Of a stretch of DNA of 43,114 nt, positions 7,228 through 15,818 are shown piece after piece. The stretch is from an uncultured Oscillospiraceae bacterium. GTDB lineage: Bacteria; Bacillota; Clostridia; Oscillospirales; Oscillospiraceae. Each line of letters starts with the position of its first letter. Positions within the stretch are counted from its first letter, which is position 1. Below the pieces are notes generated by a model. That model did no database searches. It was not told where the DNA came from and saw only the letters and a list, made by a program, of their open reading frames with translations. The position numbers and the translations under genes were made by a program. Location: positions 1 through 43,114 of the forward strand of contig CANQSD010000003.1 of assembly GCA_947626385.1 (NCBI GenBank), written 5' to 3'.

Positions 7228-7498
7228 ATCGAGCATTTTTTCCGGCGGCATGTACGTCGGAAAAAATACCCTTTGTCGCCCAAGTGTGCCGGGGTCCCCG
7301 GCGGGCCATGCCCGCTGGGGAGAGGACGAACCGAGCCAGCGTCTGAGCCCGACCGTCGGGAGGGCGAGGCAAAGCGGCTCGTGTGAGGACGAGCGTGCAG
7401 GGCGACAGCAGGGAAATTTCACGTGAATTCCGCAGAATTCACGGGGAATTTCCCGCACGTTCCCCTTTGTCGGAAAAGGCCAAAGGCCTTTTTCGACA
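7228..7498 (+). repeat. Structured intergenic repeat, copy A
   Basis: This 271-bp element fills most of the 377-bp tig-clpP gap. In order it has ATCGAGC, then hairpin 1 (ATTTTTTCCG 7235-7244 with CGGAAAAAAT 7258-7267). Next is a long-range stem, GTCGCCC (7275-7281) with GGGCGAC (7400-7406), enclosing a 118-nt GC-rich domain with several small hairpins. Hairpin 2 has 20-base arms at 7411-7430 and 7435-7454 around CGCA. The linker GCACGTTCCCCTT leads to hairpin 3 (TGTCGGAAAAGGCC 7468-7481 with GGCCTTTTTCGACA 7485-7498). Copy B at 34629-34873 is inverted. The small ORFs in it are not conserved as protein. I see nothing else in the flanks 7169-7227 and 7499-7545 beyond the clpP ribosome-binding site. 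Confidence 0.9.
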
Positions 7499-7545
7499 CA
7501 TAGTCAGGAAACGACCAAGTTTTAGCGCGTACAGGAGGTTTGACC

Positions 7546-8127
7546 ATGAGTTTGGTACCGTATGTTGTGGAGCAGACGAGCCGGGGCGAGAGGAGCTACG
7601 ATATCTTTTCCCGCCTTCTCAACGACCGCATCGTCTTTCTGGGCGAGGAGGTCAACGACACCACGGCGAGCCTGGTGGTGGCCCAGTTCCTCTTTTTGGA
7701 GGCCCAGGACCCGGACAAGGACATCCAGTTCTACATCAATTCCCCCGGCGGCTCCATCACCGCCGGCATGGCGATCTATGACACCATGAAGTATATCAAG
7801 TGCGACGTGAGCACCATCGCCATCGGCATGGCGGCCAGCATGGCCGCGTTCCTGCTGAGCTCCGGCACCAAGGGCAAGCGCCTGGCGCTGCCCAACACGG
7901 AGATCATGATCCACCAGCCCTCCGCCGGCACCCAGGGACAGGTCACCGATATGGCGATACACCTGGCGCGTATCCAGCGCATCAAGGAGCGCATGAACGC
8001 CATCATGGCCGACAACACCGGCAAGAGCGTGGAGGTCATCCGGGACGCCTGCGAGCGGGATAATTTCATGTCCGCCCAGGAGGCGCTGGACTTCGGCCTC
8101 ATCGACAAGGTCATCGCCAAGCGCTGA
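7546..8127 (+). CDS. clpP: ATP-dependent Clp protease proteolytic subunit
   Basis: ClpP is the barrel-shaped serine protease that degrades proteins fed to it by ClpX or other Clp ATPases. The catalytic triad is visible as Ser98 in GMAASMAAF, His123 in IMIHQPSAG and Asp172 in RDNFM. The protein has 193 residues, the usual length. The ORF track starts at TTG 7540, but ATG 7546 with AGGAGG seven bases upstream is clearly better. clpX follows 35 bp later and lon after that, so this is a dedicated proteolysis block. No CtsR- or HrcA-type operator is evident upstream, only the structured repeat. Confidence 0.97.
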   Translation: MSLVPYVVEQTSRGERSYDIFSRLLNDRIVFLGEEVNDTTASLVVAQFLFLEAQDPDKDIQFYINSPGGSITAGMAIYDTMKYIKCDVSTIAIGMAASMAAFLLSSGTKGKRLALPNTEIMIHQPSAGTQGQVTDMAIHLARIQRIKERMNAIMADNTGKSVEVIRDACERDNFMSAQEALDFGLIDKVIAKR

Positions 8128-8162
8128 CGCCCGTTTTGAACCGTTTTTTGAGAGGGAAGCCA

Positions 8163-9461
8163 ATGCCCAACAATAGAGACGAACAAAATCATGTGAGCCG
8201 CTGCGACTTCTGCGGCCGGCCCCAGAGCGCCAAGGTCCGGCTCTTCCAGGGACAGAGCGCCAACATCTGCGAGGAGTGCGTGAACCTGTGCTACGAGCTG
8301 ATGACCGAGCACTACGTGGAGCCGGAGGAGGAGCCGCGGCCGGAGGAGATCGACCCCTACGAGCTGGCAAGGAGTATGCCCAAGCCCGCCCAGATCAAGG
8401 AGTATCTGGACGAGTACATCATCGGGCAGGAGCGGGCGAAGGTCGCCCTCTCCGTGGCGGTCTACAACCACTATAAGCGCATTTTCTGCTCGAACGGCGA
8501 CAATTCCGCCGAGATCCAGAAGAGCAACATTCTTCTGGTGGGGCCCACGGGCTCGGGCAAGACCATGTTTGCCCAGACGCTGGCAAAGCTTCTGGAGGTG
8601 CCCTTCGCCATTGCCGACGCCACGACCCTCACCGAGGCAGGGTACGTGGGGGACGACGTGGAGAACATCCTCCTGCGGCTTTTGCAGGCGGCGGACTTCG
8701 ACGTTGCCCTGGCCGAGCGGGGGATCATCTACATCGACGAGGTGGATAAGATCGCCCGGAAGAGCGAAAATACCTCCATTACCAGAGACGTATCCGGCGA
8801 GGGCGTCCAGCAGGCGCTGTTGAAGATTTTGGAGGGGACCGTCGCCAACGTGCCGCCCCAGGGCGGGCGCAAGCACCCCCATCAGGAGTTCATCTCCGTC
8901 GATACCTCCAACATCCTCTTCATCTGCGGCGGGGCCTTTGACGGCATCGACAAGATCATCGAGCACCGCCTGGACAAAAAGTCCATGGGCTTCGGCGCGG
9001 AGATCAAGACCAAGGAGGAGAAGGACGTCAGCGAGCTTCTGGAGCAGATCCAGTCCCACGACCTTTTGAAGTTCGGCATCATCCCGGAGCTTATCGGGCG
9101 TATGCCGGTGATCGTGCCCATGCGGCAGCTGCGGCGCGAGGACCTGGTGCGTATCCTCAGGGAGCCCAAAAACGCCCTGACCCGCCAATATAAGGCGCTG
9201 ATGAGCTACGACCGGGTGGACCTGGAGTTCGAGGACGAGGCGCTGGAGGCCATCGCCGACAAGGCCATCGCCCTGGATATCGGCGCCAGGGGACTGCGGT
9301 CCATCGTGGAGGGGATCCTGACGGACATCATGTTTGAGGTCCCGTCGGACGAGCGGATCGACCGGGTGACCGTGACGAAGGCGTGCGTTACCGACGGGGC
9401 GAAGCCCCAGCTCCACCGCAGACCCCGGCCCAGGCTCGATCCCGACCTGGCGGCAAGCTGA
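8163..9461 (+). CDS. clpX: Clp protease ATP-binding subunit ClpX
   Basis: ClpX is the AAA+ unfoldase that recognises substrates and threads them into ClpP. The N-terminal zinc-binding domain has Cys14, Cys17, Cys36 and Cys39 ([14 protein letters not shown]). The AAA+ module shows Walker [13 protein letters not shown] near residue 124 and Walker [14 protein letters not shown] near 190. The GYVGDDVE segment and the sensor region [11 protein letters not shown] are also present. The length is 432 residues. I take ATG 8163, behind GAGAGGGAAGC, instead of the upstream TTG of the ORF track. Confidence 0.97.
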   Translation: MPNNRDEQNHVSRCDFCGRPQSAKVRLFQGQSANICEECVNLCYELMTEHYVEPEEEPRPEEIDPYELARSMPKPAQIKEYLDEYIIGQERAKVALSVAVYNHYKRIFCSNGDNSAEIQKSNILLVGPTGSGKTMFAQTLAKLLEVPFAIADATTLTEAGYVGDDVENILLRLLQAADFDVALAERGIIYIDEVDKIARKSENTSITRDVSGEGVQQALLKILEGTVANVPPQGGRKHPHQEFISVDTSNILFICGGAFDGIDKIIEHRLDKKSMGFGAEIKTKEEKDVSELLEQIQSHDLLKFGIIPELIGRMPVIVPMRQLRREDLVRILREPKNALTRQYKALMSYDRVDLEFEDEALEAIADKAIALDIGARGLRSIVEGILTDIMFEVPSDERIDRVTVTKACVTDGAKPQLHRRPRPRLDPDLAAS

Positions 9462-9467
9462 ACCTAT

Positions 9468-9495
9468 AGGCCACGCTGAGAAAGCGCGGCCTTTT
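9468..9495 (+). terminator. Weak terminator or attenuator between clpX and lon
   Basis: AGGCCACGC (9468-9476) can pair with GCGCGGCCT (9484-9492) with one mismatch, followed by a short T run. It sits seven bases after the clpX stop and 22 before the lon start. It probably reduces rather than abolishes transcription into lon. Confidence 0.55.
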
Positions 9496-9516
9496 CGGAT
9501 AATTTTGAGGTATGTC

Positions 9517-11928
9517 ATGAAGGATGAAACGGGCGGCGTGACGCCCTTTGAAAGGATACCCCTGCTGGCGCTCTACGGGCTTACGGTGTTCCCGGAGATG
9601 AGCGTCAGCTTCGACGTGGAAAAGCCCGCGTCCGTGGCGGCGCTGGACGCCGCCGTGGAGGGGGACGGGCGTGTCTTTATCGTGTCCCGGAAGGGCCTGT
9701 ACAGCGACGCCCGGGAGACCAGGAGCTTATTTAAGATCGGTGTGGTCTGCCGCGTCCGGCAGTACCTGCGCACCCAAAACGGCGGGATGCGCGTCATGGT
9801 GGACGGGCTGGAGCGGGCGTCGCTTTTGTCATTGGAGGCCGAGGGGGAGTGCTCCTGGGCCACGGTGCTGGTGCGGGAGCGTGAGGAGACGGTCCTGGAC
9901 CCCCGGGCGGAGGCGCTGATGCGGGGGGCCCTGGCGCTCTATGAGGAGTATCTGAAGTACATCGGCTCCTCCGTGCCGGAGACCATCCTGGCGCTGTCCG
10001 AGCACCGGGACCCCGGATATGTGGCGGACTATATCGCCCAAAACGGCACCTTCCCCCAGGAGACGAAGCAGAGGATCCTGGAGGTCCTGGACCCGGTGAA
10101 GCGGCTCGACGCCGTCATGGAGGTCCTGCGCCACGAGCTGGAGGTCATCAGCGTGGAGCACGACATCTCCCAGAAGCTCCGGGAGCGCATGGCCCGGCAG
10201 GGGCGGGAGAACATCCTGCGGGAGCAGCTCCAGATCATCGAGGCGGAGCTGGGCGAGGGCGGCAGTGAGCTGGACGACTATCACGACAGGATCCTGGCCC
10301 TGAGGCTGGAGGACGAGGTGGAGGAGAAGCTCCTCAAGGAAGTGGAGAAGCTTTCCCACCAGGCCTACGGCTCGGCGGAGGGGTCCGTTATCCGCTCGTA
10401 TCTGGACGCGGTGCTGGAGCTTCCCTGGCACAAGTCCACCAGGGAGCGGCTGGATATCGCCGCGGCGCGGCGGGTGCTGGACCGGGACCACTTCGGCCTT
10501 GAGAAGGTCAAGGAGCGGATCCTGGAGTACCTGGCCGTCCGGTGCGTGGCGCCGGATATGAAGGGCGCGATCCTGTGCCTTGTGGGGCCTCCCGGCGTGG
10601 GGAAGACCTCCGTGGCCATCTCCATCGCCTCGGCCATGAACCGCAAGCTTGCGCGTATGAGCCTGGGGGGCGTCCACGACGAGGCGGACATCCGGGGCCA
10701 CCGGAAGACGTATATCGGCGCTATGCCGGGGCGGATCATGGCAGCTGTCACCCAGGCCAAGTCCAATAACCCGCTTTTACTGCTGGACGAGATCGACAAG
10801 CTGGGGTCCGATTATAAGGGCGACCCCGCCAGCGCGCTTCTGGAGGCGCTGGACCCGGAGCAGAACGTGAGCTTCCGGGACCACTATCTGGAGGTGCCCT
10901 TCGACCTCTCCAACGTCATGTTCATCACCACCGCCAACACCACGGAGACCATCCCCCGGCCGCTTCTGGACCGCATGGAGGTCATCGAGCTTCCCAGCTA
11001 CACCGACGAGGAGAAGGTCCGCATCGCCGCCGACCATCTCCTGCCCAAACAGCGCAAAAAGCACGGCCTCACGGCCCGGACGCTGAAGATCGGCGAGGAC
11101 GTCCTGCGGGACGTGATCGCGGGGTACACCAGGGAATCCGGCGTGCGCCAGCTGGAGCGGCGGATCGCGGCGCTGTGCCGCAAGGCGGACATGGTGCTGG
11201 CCTCCGGCGAGGCGAAGAGCCTGACCGTGACATCCGAAAAGCTGGAGGGGCTTTTGGGCCCCCGGAAATATAAGCCGGAAAAGGTCTCCGGCCGGGACAG
11301 CGTGGGCGTGGTCAACGGCCTTGCCTGGACCGAGACCGGCGGGGAGATCCTGGAGGTGGAGGCCCTGGCCCTGGAGGGCACGGGGAAGATCGAGCTTACC
11401 GGGAATCTCGGCGACGTGATGCGCGAATCGGCCCACGCGGCGGTGAGCTTCATCCGCTCGAGGTGCGATAGGCTCGGCATCGACAGGGAATTTTACAAAA
11501 ATAAGGATATCCACATCCACTTCCCCGAGGGGGCCGTCCCTAAGGACGGGCCCAGCGCGGGCATCGCCATCACCTGCGCCGTCATCTCCGCCCTCACCGG
11601 CGCGCCGGCGAGGCGCGACGTGGCCATGACCGGGGAGATCACCCTAACGGGGCGGGTCCTGCCCATCGGGGGATTGCGGGAGAAGACCATGGCGGCCCTG
11701 CGCTTCGGTGTCCGGACGTGCATCATCCCCAAGGACAACGAGCCGGACCTGGAGGAGATCGACCAGACGGTGCGGCGGGGACTCAGCTTCGTCACCGCCG
11801 AGAGGCTGGACGACATTCTGGACGTGGCGCTGGCCCTCCCGGAGAGCGCAAAGCCCGAGGCGGCCTGCGAGCATCCCCGGACATCGAAGCGGCCTCAGGA
11901 GGCCCCCGGGGCCCGGTGCGAGGTGTAA
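9517..11928 (+). CDS. lon: ATP-dependent protease Lon (LonA)
   Basis: Lon is a single-chain AAA+ serine protease for misfolded and short-lived regulatory proteins. The N-terminal substrate domain (about 1-200) leads into a coiled coil. The ATPase follows with Walker A GPPGVGKTSVA near residue 357 and the LLLLDEIDKLG Walker B. The protease domain has the Ser-Lys dyad: Ser680 in KDGPSAG and Lys723 in GGLREK, 43 residues apart as in well-studied Lon enzymes. The 803-residue length is normal for LonA. ATG 9517 is preferred over the TTG at 9505 because TGAGG lies just before it. engB begins one base after its stop, the usual lon-engB arrangement. Confidence 0.97.
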   Translation: MKDETGGVTPFERIPLLALYGLTVFPEMSVSFDVEKPASVAALDAAVEGDGRVFIVSRKGLYSDARETRSLFKIGVVCRVRQYLRTQNGGMRVMVDGLERASLLSLEAEGECSWATVLVREREETVLDPRAEALMRGALALYEEYLKYIGSSVPETILALSEHRDPGYVADYIAQNGTFPQETKQRILEVLDPVKRLDAVMEVLRHELEVISVEHDISQKLRERMARQGRENILREQLQIIEAELGEGGSELDDYHDRILALRLEDEVEEKLLKEVEKLSHQAYGSAEGSVIRSYLDAVLELPWHKSTRERLDIAAARRVLDRDHFGLEKVKERILEYLAVRCVAPDMKGAILCLVGPPGVGKTSVAISIASAMNRKLARMSLGGVHDEADIRGHRKTYIGAMPGRIMAAVTQAKSNNPLLLLDEIDKLGSDYKGDPASALLEALDPEQNVSFRDHYLEVPFDLSNVMFITTANTTETIPRPLLDRMEVIELPSYTDEEKVRIAADHLLPKQRKKHGLTARTLKIGEDVLRDVIAGYTRESGVRQLERRIAALCRKADMVLASGEAKSLTVTSEKLEGLLGPRKYKPEKVSGRDSVGVVNGLAWTETGGEILEVEALALEGTGKIELTGNLGDVMRESAHAAVSFIRSRCDRLGIDREFYKNKDIHIHFPEGAVPKDGPSAGIAITCAVISALTGAPARRDVAMTGEITLTGRVLPIGGLREKTMAALRFGVRTCIIPKDNEPDLEEIDQTVRRGLSFVTAERLDDILDVALALPESAKPEAACEHPRTSKRPQEAPGARCEV

Positions 11929-11929
11929 G

Positions 11930-12517
11930 ATGGACTACCGCAAGGTCGAATTCGTCAAGTCCGCCGTGAGCCCCGAGGGGTTCATCCGGGACGGACTTCC
12001 ACAGCTTGCCTTCGCCGGACGGTCCAACGTGGGCAAGTCCTCCGTCATCAACTCCATCGTTGGGCGGAAGAACTTTGCCCGTGTGGGCTCCGCGCCGGGG
12101 AAGACAAGCCAGATCAACTATTTTCTCATCGATAAGCGCTTTTACATCGTGGACCTGCCGGGATACGGCTATGCTCAGGTGAGCAAGGCCGAGCGGGACC
12201 GCTGGGGGCGGCTCATGGAATCGTATTTCGCCTCCGGGCTCATCACCCTGGGGGTGCAGATCGTGGACATCCGCCACAAGCCCACCGCCGATGACGTGAC
12301 CATGATGAACTGGTTCAAGCAGTCGCAGGTGGACGCCATTGTGGTGGCCAACAAGCTGGACAAGTGCAAAAAATCGGAGGTCCCCGGCAATATTGCCCGC
12401 ATCCGGGAGACGCTGGACCTTAGCGAGGATACGCCCATCGTCTACTACTCGGCGGAAACCCACGCCGAACGGGAGGCCCTGCTGCTGGCCCTGGACGGGG
12501 CGCTCTCTCTGGAATAA
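11930..12517 (+). CDS. engB: Ribosome biogenesis GTP-binding protein EngB (YsxC)
   Basis: EngB is an essential GTPase for late 50S subunit assembly in Bacillus. The G1 motif GRSNVGKSS is near residue 30, the switch region GKTSQINYF near 57, G3 DLPGYGYA near 75 and G4 NKLDK near 141. The length of 195 residues matches the family. The ORF track extends upstream into lon in another frame; ATG 11930, one base past the lon stop, is the correct start. The CGGTGCGAGGTGTAAG stretch before it gives a usable ribosome-binding site inside the end of lon. Confidence 0.96.
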   Translation: MDYRKVEFVKSAVSPEGFIRDGLPQLAFAGRSNVGKSSVINSIVGRKNFARVGSAPGKTSQINYFLIDKRFYIVDLPGYGYAQVSKAERDRWGRLMESYFASGLITLGVQIVDIRHKPTADDVTMMNWFKQSQVDAIVVANKLDKCKKSEVPGNIARIRETLDLSEDTPIVYYSAETHAEREALLLALDGALSLE

Positions 12518-12521
12518 CGCT

Positions 12522-13193
12522 ATGGGGAACATTTTAAGAAATCTGGACTGGTCGGTGCTCACGGACATTCTCCTGTCCGCCCTGCCGGTGCTCATCTGCA
12601 TCACCCTGCACGAGTGCGCCCACGGGCTCACAGCGCTGTGGCTGGGGGACACCACGGCCAAGGACATGGGGCGGTTGAGCCTCAATCCCCTCAAGCATTT
12701 TGATATCATGGGCTTTCTCATGATGGCCATAGCCGGCTTCGGCTGGGCCAAGCCTGTGCCCGTGGATATGCGGCGCTTTCGCGACCCCAAGCGGGGGATG
12801 GCGCTGACGGCCCTGGCGGGGCCCGTCGCCAACATCCTCATCGCCATCGTCTTTTTCTTCCTCTACGGGCTTCTCTGGCCCTTCCTCTACAAAAGCGGCT
12901 TCGGGCGGACCGTGGAGGTCATGATTGCCCGCACCGGCACCATCAGCGTCTCCTTTGCCGTCTTCAACGTCCTGCCCATCCCGCCGCTGGACGGCTCCAA
13001 GGTGCTGGGGGCGTTTTTGCCGGAGGATCTGTATTGGAAGCTCATGCGCTATGAGCGCTGGGGGATGCTGCTGCTCATCGTACTTGTGTTCACCGGCGCC
13101 CTGGACGGGACGCTGGGGAGGCTCGCGGGAGCGGCCATGGACAAGCTGTGGGTCTTCGCCGAGCTCGGCAATAGCTTGGGTAATCTCATCTGA
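12522..13193 (+). CDS. Site-2 protease family (M50) membrane metalloprotease
   Basis: This 223-residue polytopic membrane protein is a predicted intramembrane zinc protease. The zinc motif HECAH (His30, Glu31, His34) lies in the first hydrophobic segment. The second ligand motif NVLPIPPLDGSKVL is near residue 150. Several further hydrophobic stretches (about 15-35, 70-85, 95-125, 140-165 and 185-200) fit four to six helices. Members include SpoIVFB, which activates sigma-K, but this short form without accessory domains is the common YwhC-like type found beside scpAB in Firmicutes. Its substrate is unknown. The start ATG 12522 comes four bases after engB. Confidence 0.9.
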   Translation: MGNILRNLDWSVLTDILLSALPVLICITLHECAHGLTALWLGDTTAKDMGRLSLNPLKHFDIMGFLMMAIAGFGWAKPVPVDMRRFRDPKRGMALTALAGPVANILIAIVFFFLYGLLWPFLYKSGFGRTVEVMIARTGTISVSFAVFNVLPIPPLDGSKVLGAFLPEDLYWKLMRYERWGMLLLIVLVFTGALDGTLGRLAGAAMDKLWVFAELGNSLGNLI

Positions 13194-13200
13194 GGTGCAT

Positions 13201-13971
13201 ATGGAAAACCCCACCTTCCATCTGGAGGGCGTGGTGCGGACCCGGGAGGACATGGAGGATTTTGAGGGGCCGCTGACGCTGATCCTCCAGCTTTTGGCGA
13301 AAAACAAAATAGAGATACAGGACATCCGCATCTCGGACCTTCTGGACCAGTATATGGCGTGGCTTGACGAGATGAAGTCCATGGACCTGGAGATCGCCTC
13401 GGAGTTCGTGCAGATGGCCTCCCACCTTGTGTATATCAAGGCCCGGATGCTCCTCTCCGCCGGGGAGGAGACGGGGGAGCTGGAGGCGCTCATCGAGTCC
13501 CTGGAGAGGCTGAAGAACAAGGACGTCTACGAGCGGCTGAGGGAGGTCTTTCCCCGGATCGCCGCCCTATATACCCGTGGGGCGGGGACCATGGTGAAGC
13601 CCCCGGAGTATTTGCCGGTGGACAAGGAGTACCGCTACGTCCACGAGCCCACGGACCTTCTGGACGCCATGGCGCGGGTGATGGCGGGGCGCGAGGCGGC
13701 GGCCGTGGCGCAAAACGAGTCGGGCTTCCGCTTCCCCGAGCGCATCGTCTACTCCGTCACGGAAAAATCCGGGGAGCTTCTGGAGCGGCTGAGGACGAAG
13801 GGTCCCACCTCTCTGCGGACCATCTTCCGGGAAAACGGCAGCCGCACGGAGCTGGTGGCCACCTTCGTGGCCCTTTTGGAGCTTGCCAGGGACGGCAGTA
13901 TCCTCCTGGAGGGCGAGGGGGAGGACACCTGGGTCTCCTATGTCCCGGAGACTGACACCAAAGAGGAATGA
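13201..13971 (+). CDS. scpA: Segregation and condensation protein A
   Basis: ScpA is the kleisin subunit that links the two heads of SMC in the chromosome-condensing SMC-ScpAB complex. The N-terminal FEGPLTLILQLL motif (about 22-33) and the helical region ASEFVQMASHLVYIKARMLL (about 64-83) are diagnostic. A winged-helix-like C-terminus follows. The length is 256 residues, normal. The start ATG 13201 follows GAGGTG and the ORF track's longer form runs into the upstream gene. It overlaps scpB by four bases (ATGA), which implies coupled translation of the complex partners. Confidence 0.95.
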   Translation: MENPTFHLEGVVRTREDMEDFEGPLTLILQLLAKNKIEIQDIRISDLLDQYMAWLDEMKSMDLEIASEFVQMASHLVYIKARMLLSAGEETGELEALIESLERLKNKDVYERLREVFPRIAALYTRGAGTMVKPPEYLPVDKEYRYVHEPTDLLDAMARVMAGREAAAVAQNESGFRFPERIVYSVTEKSGELLERLRTKGPTSLRTIFRENGSRTELVATFVALLELARDGSILLEGEGEDTWVSYVPETDTKEE

Positions 13972-14555
13972 ACGATATGGAGATACACGAATTGGAGGCC
14001 GCCATTGAGGGCATCCTCTTCGCCTCCGGCGAGGCGGTACACGTCAAGCGTCTGGCGGCGGTGCTGGCCGCGGACGAGGAATTGATTTTCGATACCGCCA
14101 AACACCTGGCGGACAGGCTCGTTTACGAGGGCCGGGGCATCCGGCTCATCCGGCTGGAGGACCAGCTTCAGCTTTGCTCCGCGCCGGAGTACGCCGACGT
14201 CATCCGGCAGGCGCTGGAGACGCGAAAGCCGCCCAAGCTCACTCAGACGGCGCTGGAGGTGCTGAGCATCGTGGCGTATTTCCAGCCGGTGACGAGGGCG
14301 TATATCGACGACGTGCGCGGCGCCGATTCCAGCTACACCGTGGGGGTCCTCACGGAACGGGGCCTCATCGAGCCCTGCGGGACGCTGGACGCGCCGGGGC
14401 GGCCTACGCTTTTCAGGACGACCAACGCGTTCTTGCGCACCTTCGGGCTTACGAGCCTGGAGGAGCTTCCAGAGCTTCCCCAGAAGGGCGCGGAGGACGG
14501 GGAACAGCTGCGCATCCAGGAATCCATCGACGCCCTGACGGCGGACCGGGAGTAA
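13968..14555 (+). CDS. scpB: Segregation and condensation protein B
   Basis: ScpB is the winged-helix dimer partner of ScpA in the SMC complex. Diagnostic stretches are IEGILFASGEAV (about 12-24), LTQTALEVLSIVAYFQPVTRAYID (about 90-113) and the GRPTLFRTTNAFLRTFGL region near residue 150. The length of 195 residues is typical. The start ATG overlaps the scpA stop. An alternative in-frame ATG at 13977 would drop three residues. It is followed by a 54-bp gap before the DUF2953 gene. Confidence 0.95.
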   Translation: MNDMEIHELEAAIEGILFASGEAVHVKRLAAVLAADEELIFDTAKHLADRLVYEGRGIRLIRLEDQLQLCSAPEYADVIRQALETRKPPKLTQTALEVLSIVAYFQPVTRAYIDDVRGADSSYTVGVLTERGLIEPCGTLDAPGRPTLFRTTNAFLRTFGLTSLEELPELPQKGAEDGEQLRIQESIDALTADRE

Positions 14556-14609
14556 AAGGCTTTTTTTGGATGGAAACGTCTTTTTTGGAAAGGATAAGGA
14601 GGTGGGCGC

Positions 14610-15359
14610 TTGACGCTGATACTGCTCATACCGGCGATCGTGACCTTGTGCTTCGGGGCGTGGAAGGCGGCGCTCATCGTGCTGGGCGTGGGGGTCGTGC
14701 TGGACTTTCTCATCGCCATGCTGCGCGTGGGCGCGCGGGCGACGCTGGAGGACGGCGTCTTCGGCCTTCGGGTCCTGGCCGGTCCCGTGAAGCTTACGCT
14801 CCTGCCCAAGGCCGAAAAGGAGGAGAAGGCCGAGCCTGAGGAAAAAGACGAAGAAAAAGAGGCTAAAAAGAAGGCTAAAAAGCGGAAAAAGGCCAAAAAG
14901 AAGAAGGAAAAGGCCGAGGCTTCGGAGGGGGAGAAGAAGGAGAAGAAAGAGCTTCCCATCAAAATCGATCTGGAGCTCATCTCCACGGTCCTTTCCGCCC
15001 TGGGGGAGCTTTTGGGGAGGCTCCGGCGGAAGATCTCCATCGACAAGCTCACCGTCCACTATACCGTGGCCGCCGAGGACCCCGCCGGCGCCGCCATGAC
15101 CTTCGGGTACGCCAGCGCGGGGATCAACGCTCTGATGCCGGCGGTGGAGAACATTTTCAAGGTCAAGGACCGGGACGTGGGCGTGGCGGTGACCTTCGAC
15201 GAGACGCAGGCCGACATTTACTTGGACGCCCAGCTCACCCTGGCAATCTGGGAGATCTTTTACATCGTCTTCGCGGTCTGGCCGGTGGTCAAAAACATTG
15301 TCAGGCAATTTTTGAACAAGAGAAAGGTGGATAAAAATGGACAATCATCCGATCAATGA
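14610..15359 (+). CDS. DUF2953 domain protein
   Basis: This 249-residue protein has an N-terminal hydrophobic segment (about 2-35) and the DUF2953 region with FGYASAGINALMPAVENIF and VAVTFDETQADI. Between them lies a strongly charged Lys/Glu linker (about residues 72-114). DUF2953 genes sit directly upstream of GerW/YtfJ genes in many spore formers, as here, so a sporulation-related membrane or spore-envelope role is inferred from context. The function is unknown. The start is TTG 14610, supported by a perfect AGGAGG eight bases upstream. It overlaps the next gene by 23 bp. Confidence 0.82.
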   Translation: MTLILLIPAIVTLCFGAWKAALIVLGVGVVLDFLIAMLRVGARATLEDGVFGLRVLAGPVKLTLLPKAEKEEKAEPEEKDEEKEAKKKAKKRKKAKKKKEKAEASEGEKKEKKELPIKIDLELISTVLSALGELLGRLRRKISIDKLTVHYTVAAEDPAGAAMTFGYASAGINALMPAVENIFKVKDRDVGVAVTFDETQADIYLDAQLTLAIWEIFYIVFAVWPVVKNIVRQFLNKRKVDKNGQSSDQ

Positions 15360-15774
15360 CTTCATGGGCAGCGTGATGCAGAAGCTCCGGGAGATGGCGG
15401 ACACCAGCACCGTCATCGGCGAGAGCATCGTTACCCCGGACGGCATCACCATCATCCCCGTCTCCCGGGTGAGCATGGGCTTCGCCTCCGGCGGGTCCGA
15501 GTTCACCGGCAAGCACCAGAAGGACGGACAGGCGAGCCCCTTTGGCGCCGGGACCGGCGGCAGTGTGAAGATCGAGCCGTTGGCCTTCGTGGTCATCAAG
15601 GACAGCCAGGTGCGGGTCATGACCATCGAGCCGCCGGCGTCCACCACCATCGACCGCATCATCGACGGCGCGCCGGAGATCGTGGACAAGATCACCGCCG
15701 CCCTTGATAAGCGCAAGGCCGACAAGGCCAAGAAGGAAGCCGAGGCCGCCGAGGCGGAGGATTTCGACGAATAA
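15337..15774 (+). CDS. gerW: GerW family sporulation protein (YtfJ)
   Basis: This 145-residue member of the GerW/YtfJ family is linked in Bacillus to spore germination. It has the VIGESIVTPDGITIIPVSRVSMGFASGG-type core (about 26-53), the glycine-rich GAGTGGSVKIEPLAF stretch and a C-terminal Lys/Ala/Glu helix. The ATG lies within the end of the DUF2953 gene and follows AAAGGTGG, so the two are translated together. Its presence is one of the best signs that the organism forms spores. Confidence 0.92.
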   Translation: MDNHPINDFMGSVMQKLREMADTSTVIGESIVTPDGITIIPVSRVSMGFASGGSEFTGKHQKDGQASPFGAGTGGSVKIEPLAFVVIKDSQVRVMTIEPPASTTIDRIIDGAPEIVDKITAALDKRKADKAKKEAEAAEAEDFDE

Positions 15775-15818
15775 TCCCCTGGATTTCGGCCCATACTGAC
15801 ACCGGAAGGTGGTGCCGT

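Noticed and set aside
7235-7267. Hairpin 1 of copy A as an ordinary terminator for tig
   Set aside because: The T run lies before the stem and A's follow it on both strands, so there is no T tract after the hairpin; its 33-base identity with copy B marks it as part of the repeat.
7207-7458. Small ORFs within repeat copy A (and 34528-34914, 34591-34890 in copy B)
   Set aside because: The shared REFC.IH-like peptide arises from the conserved hairpin 2; the ORFs run in different frames through other parts, start poorly and are not conserved in the core. Conservation follows base pairing rather than codons.
7776-9518. 580-aa minus-strand ORF over clpX
   Set aside because: It is an antisense shadow of a GC-rich gene; the + strand encodes an unmistakable ClpX, and the minus protein has low-complexity His/Gly/Leu-rich sequence without a family match. 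The same applies to 3184-4788, 24981-26357, 40240-41661 and 41759-43051.
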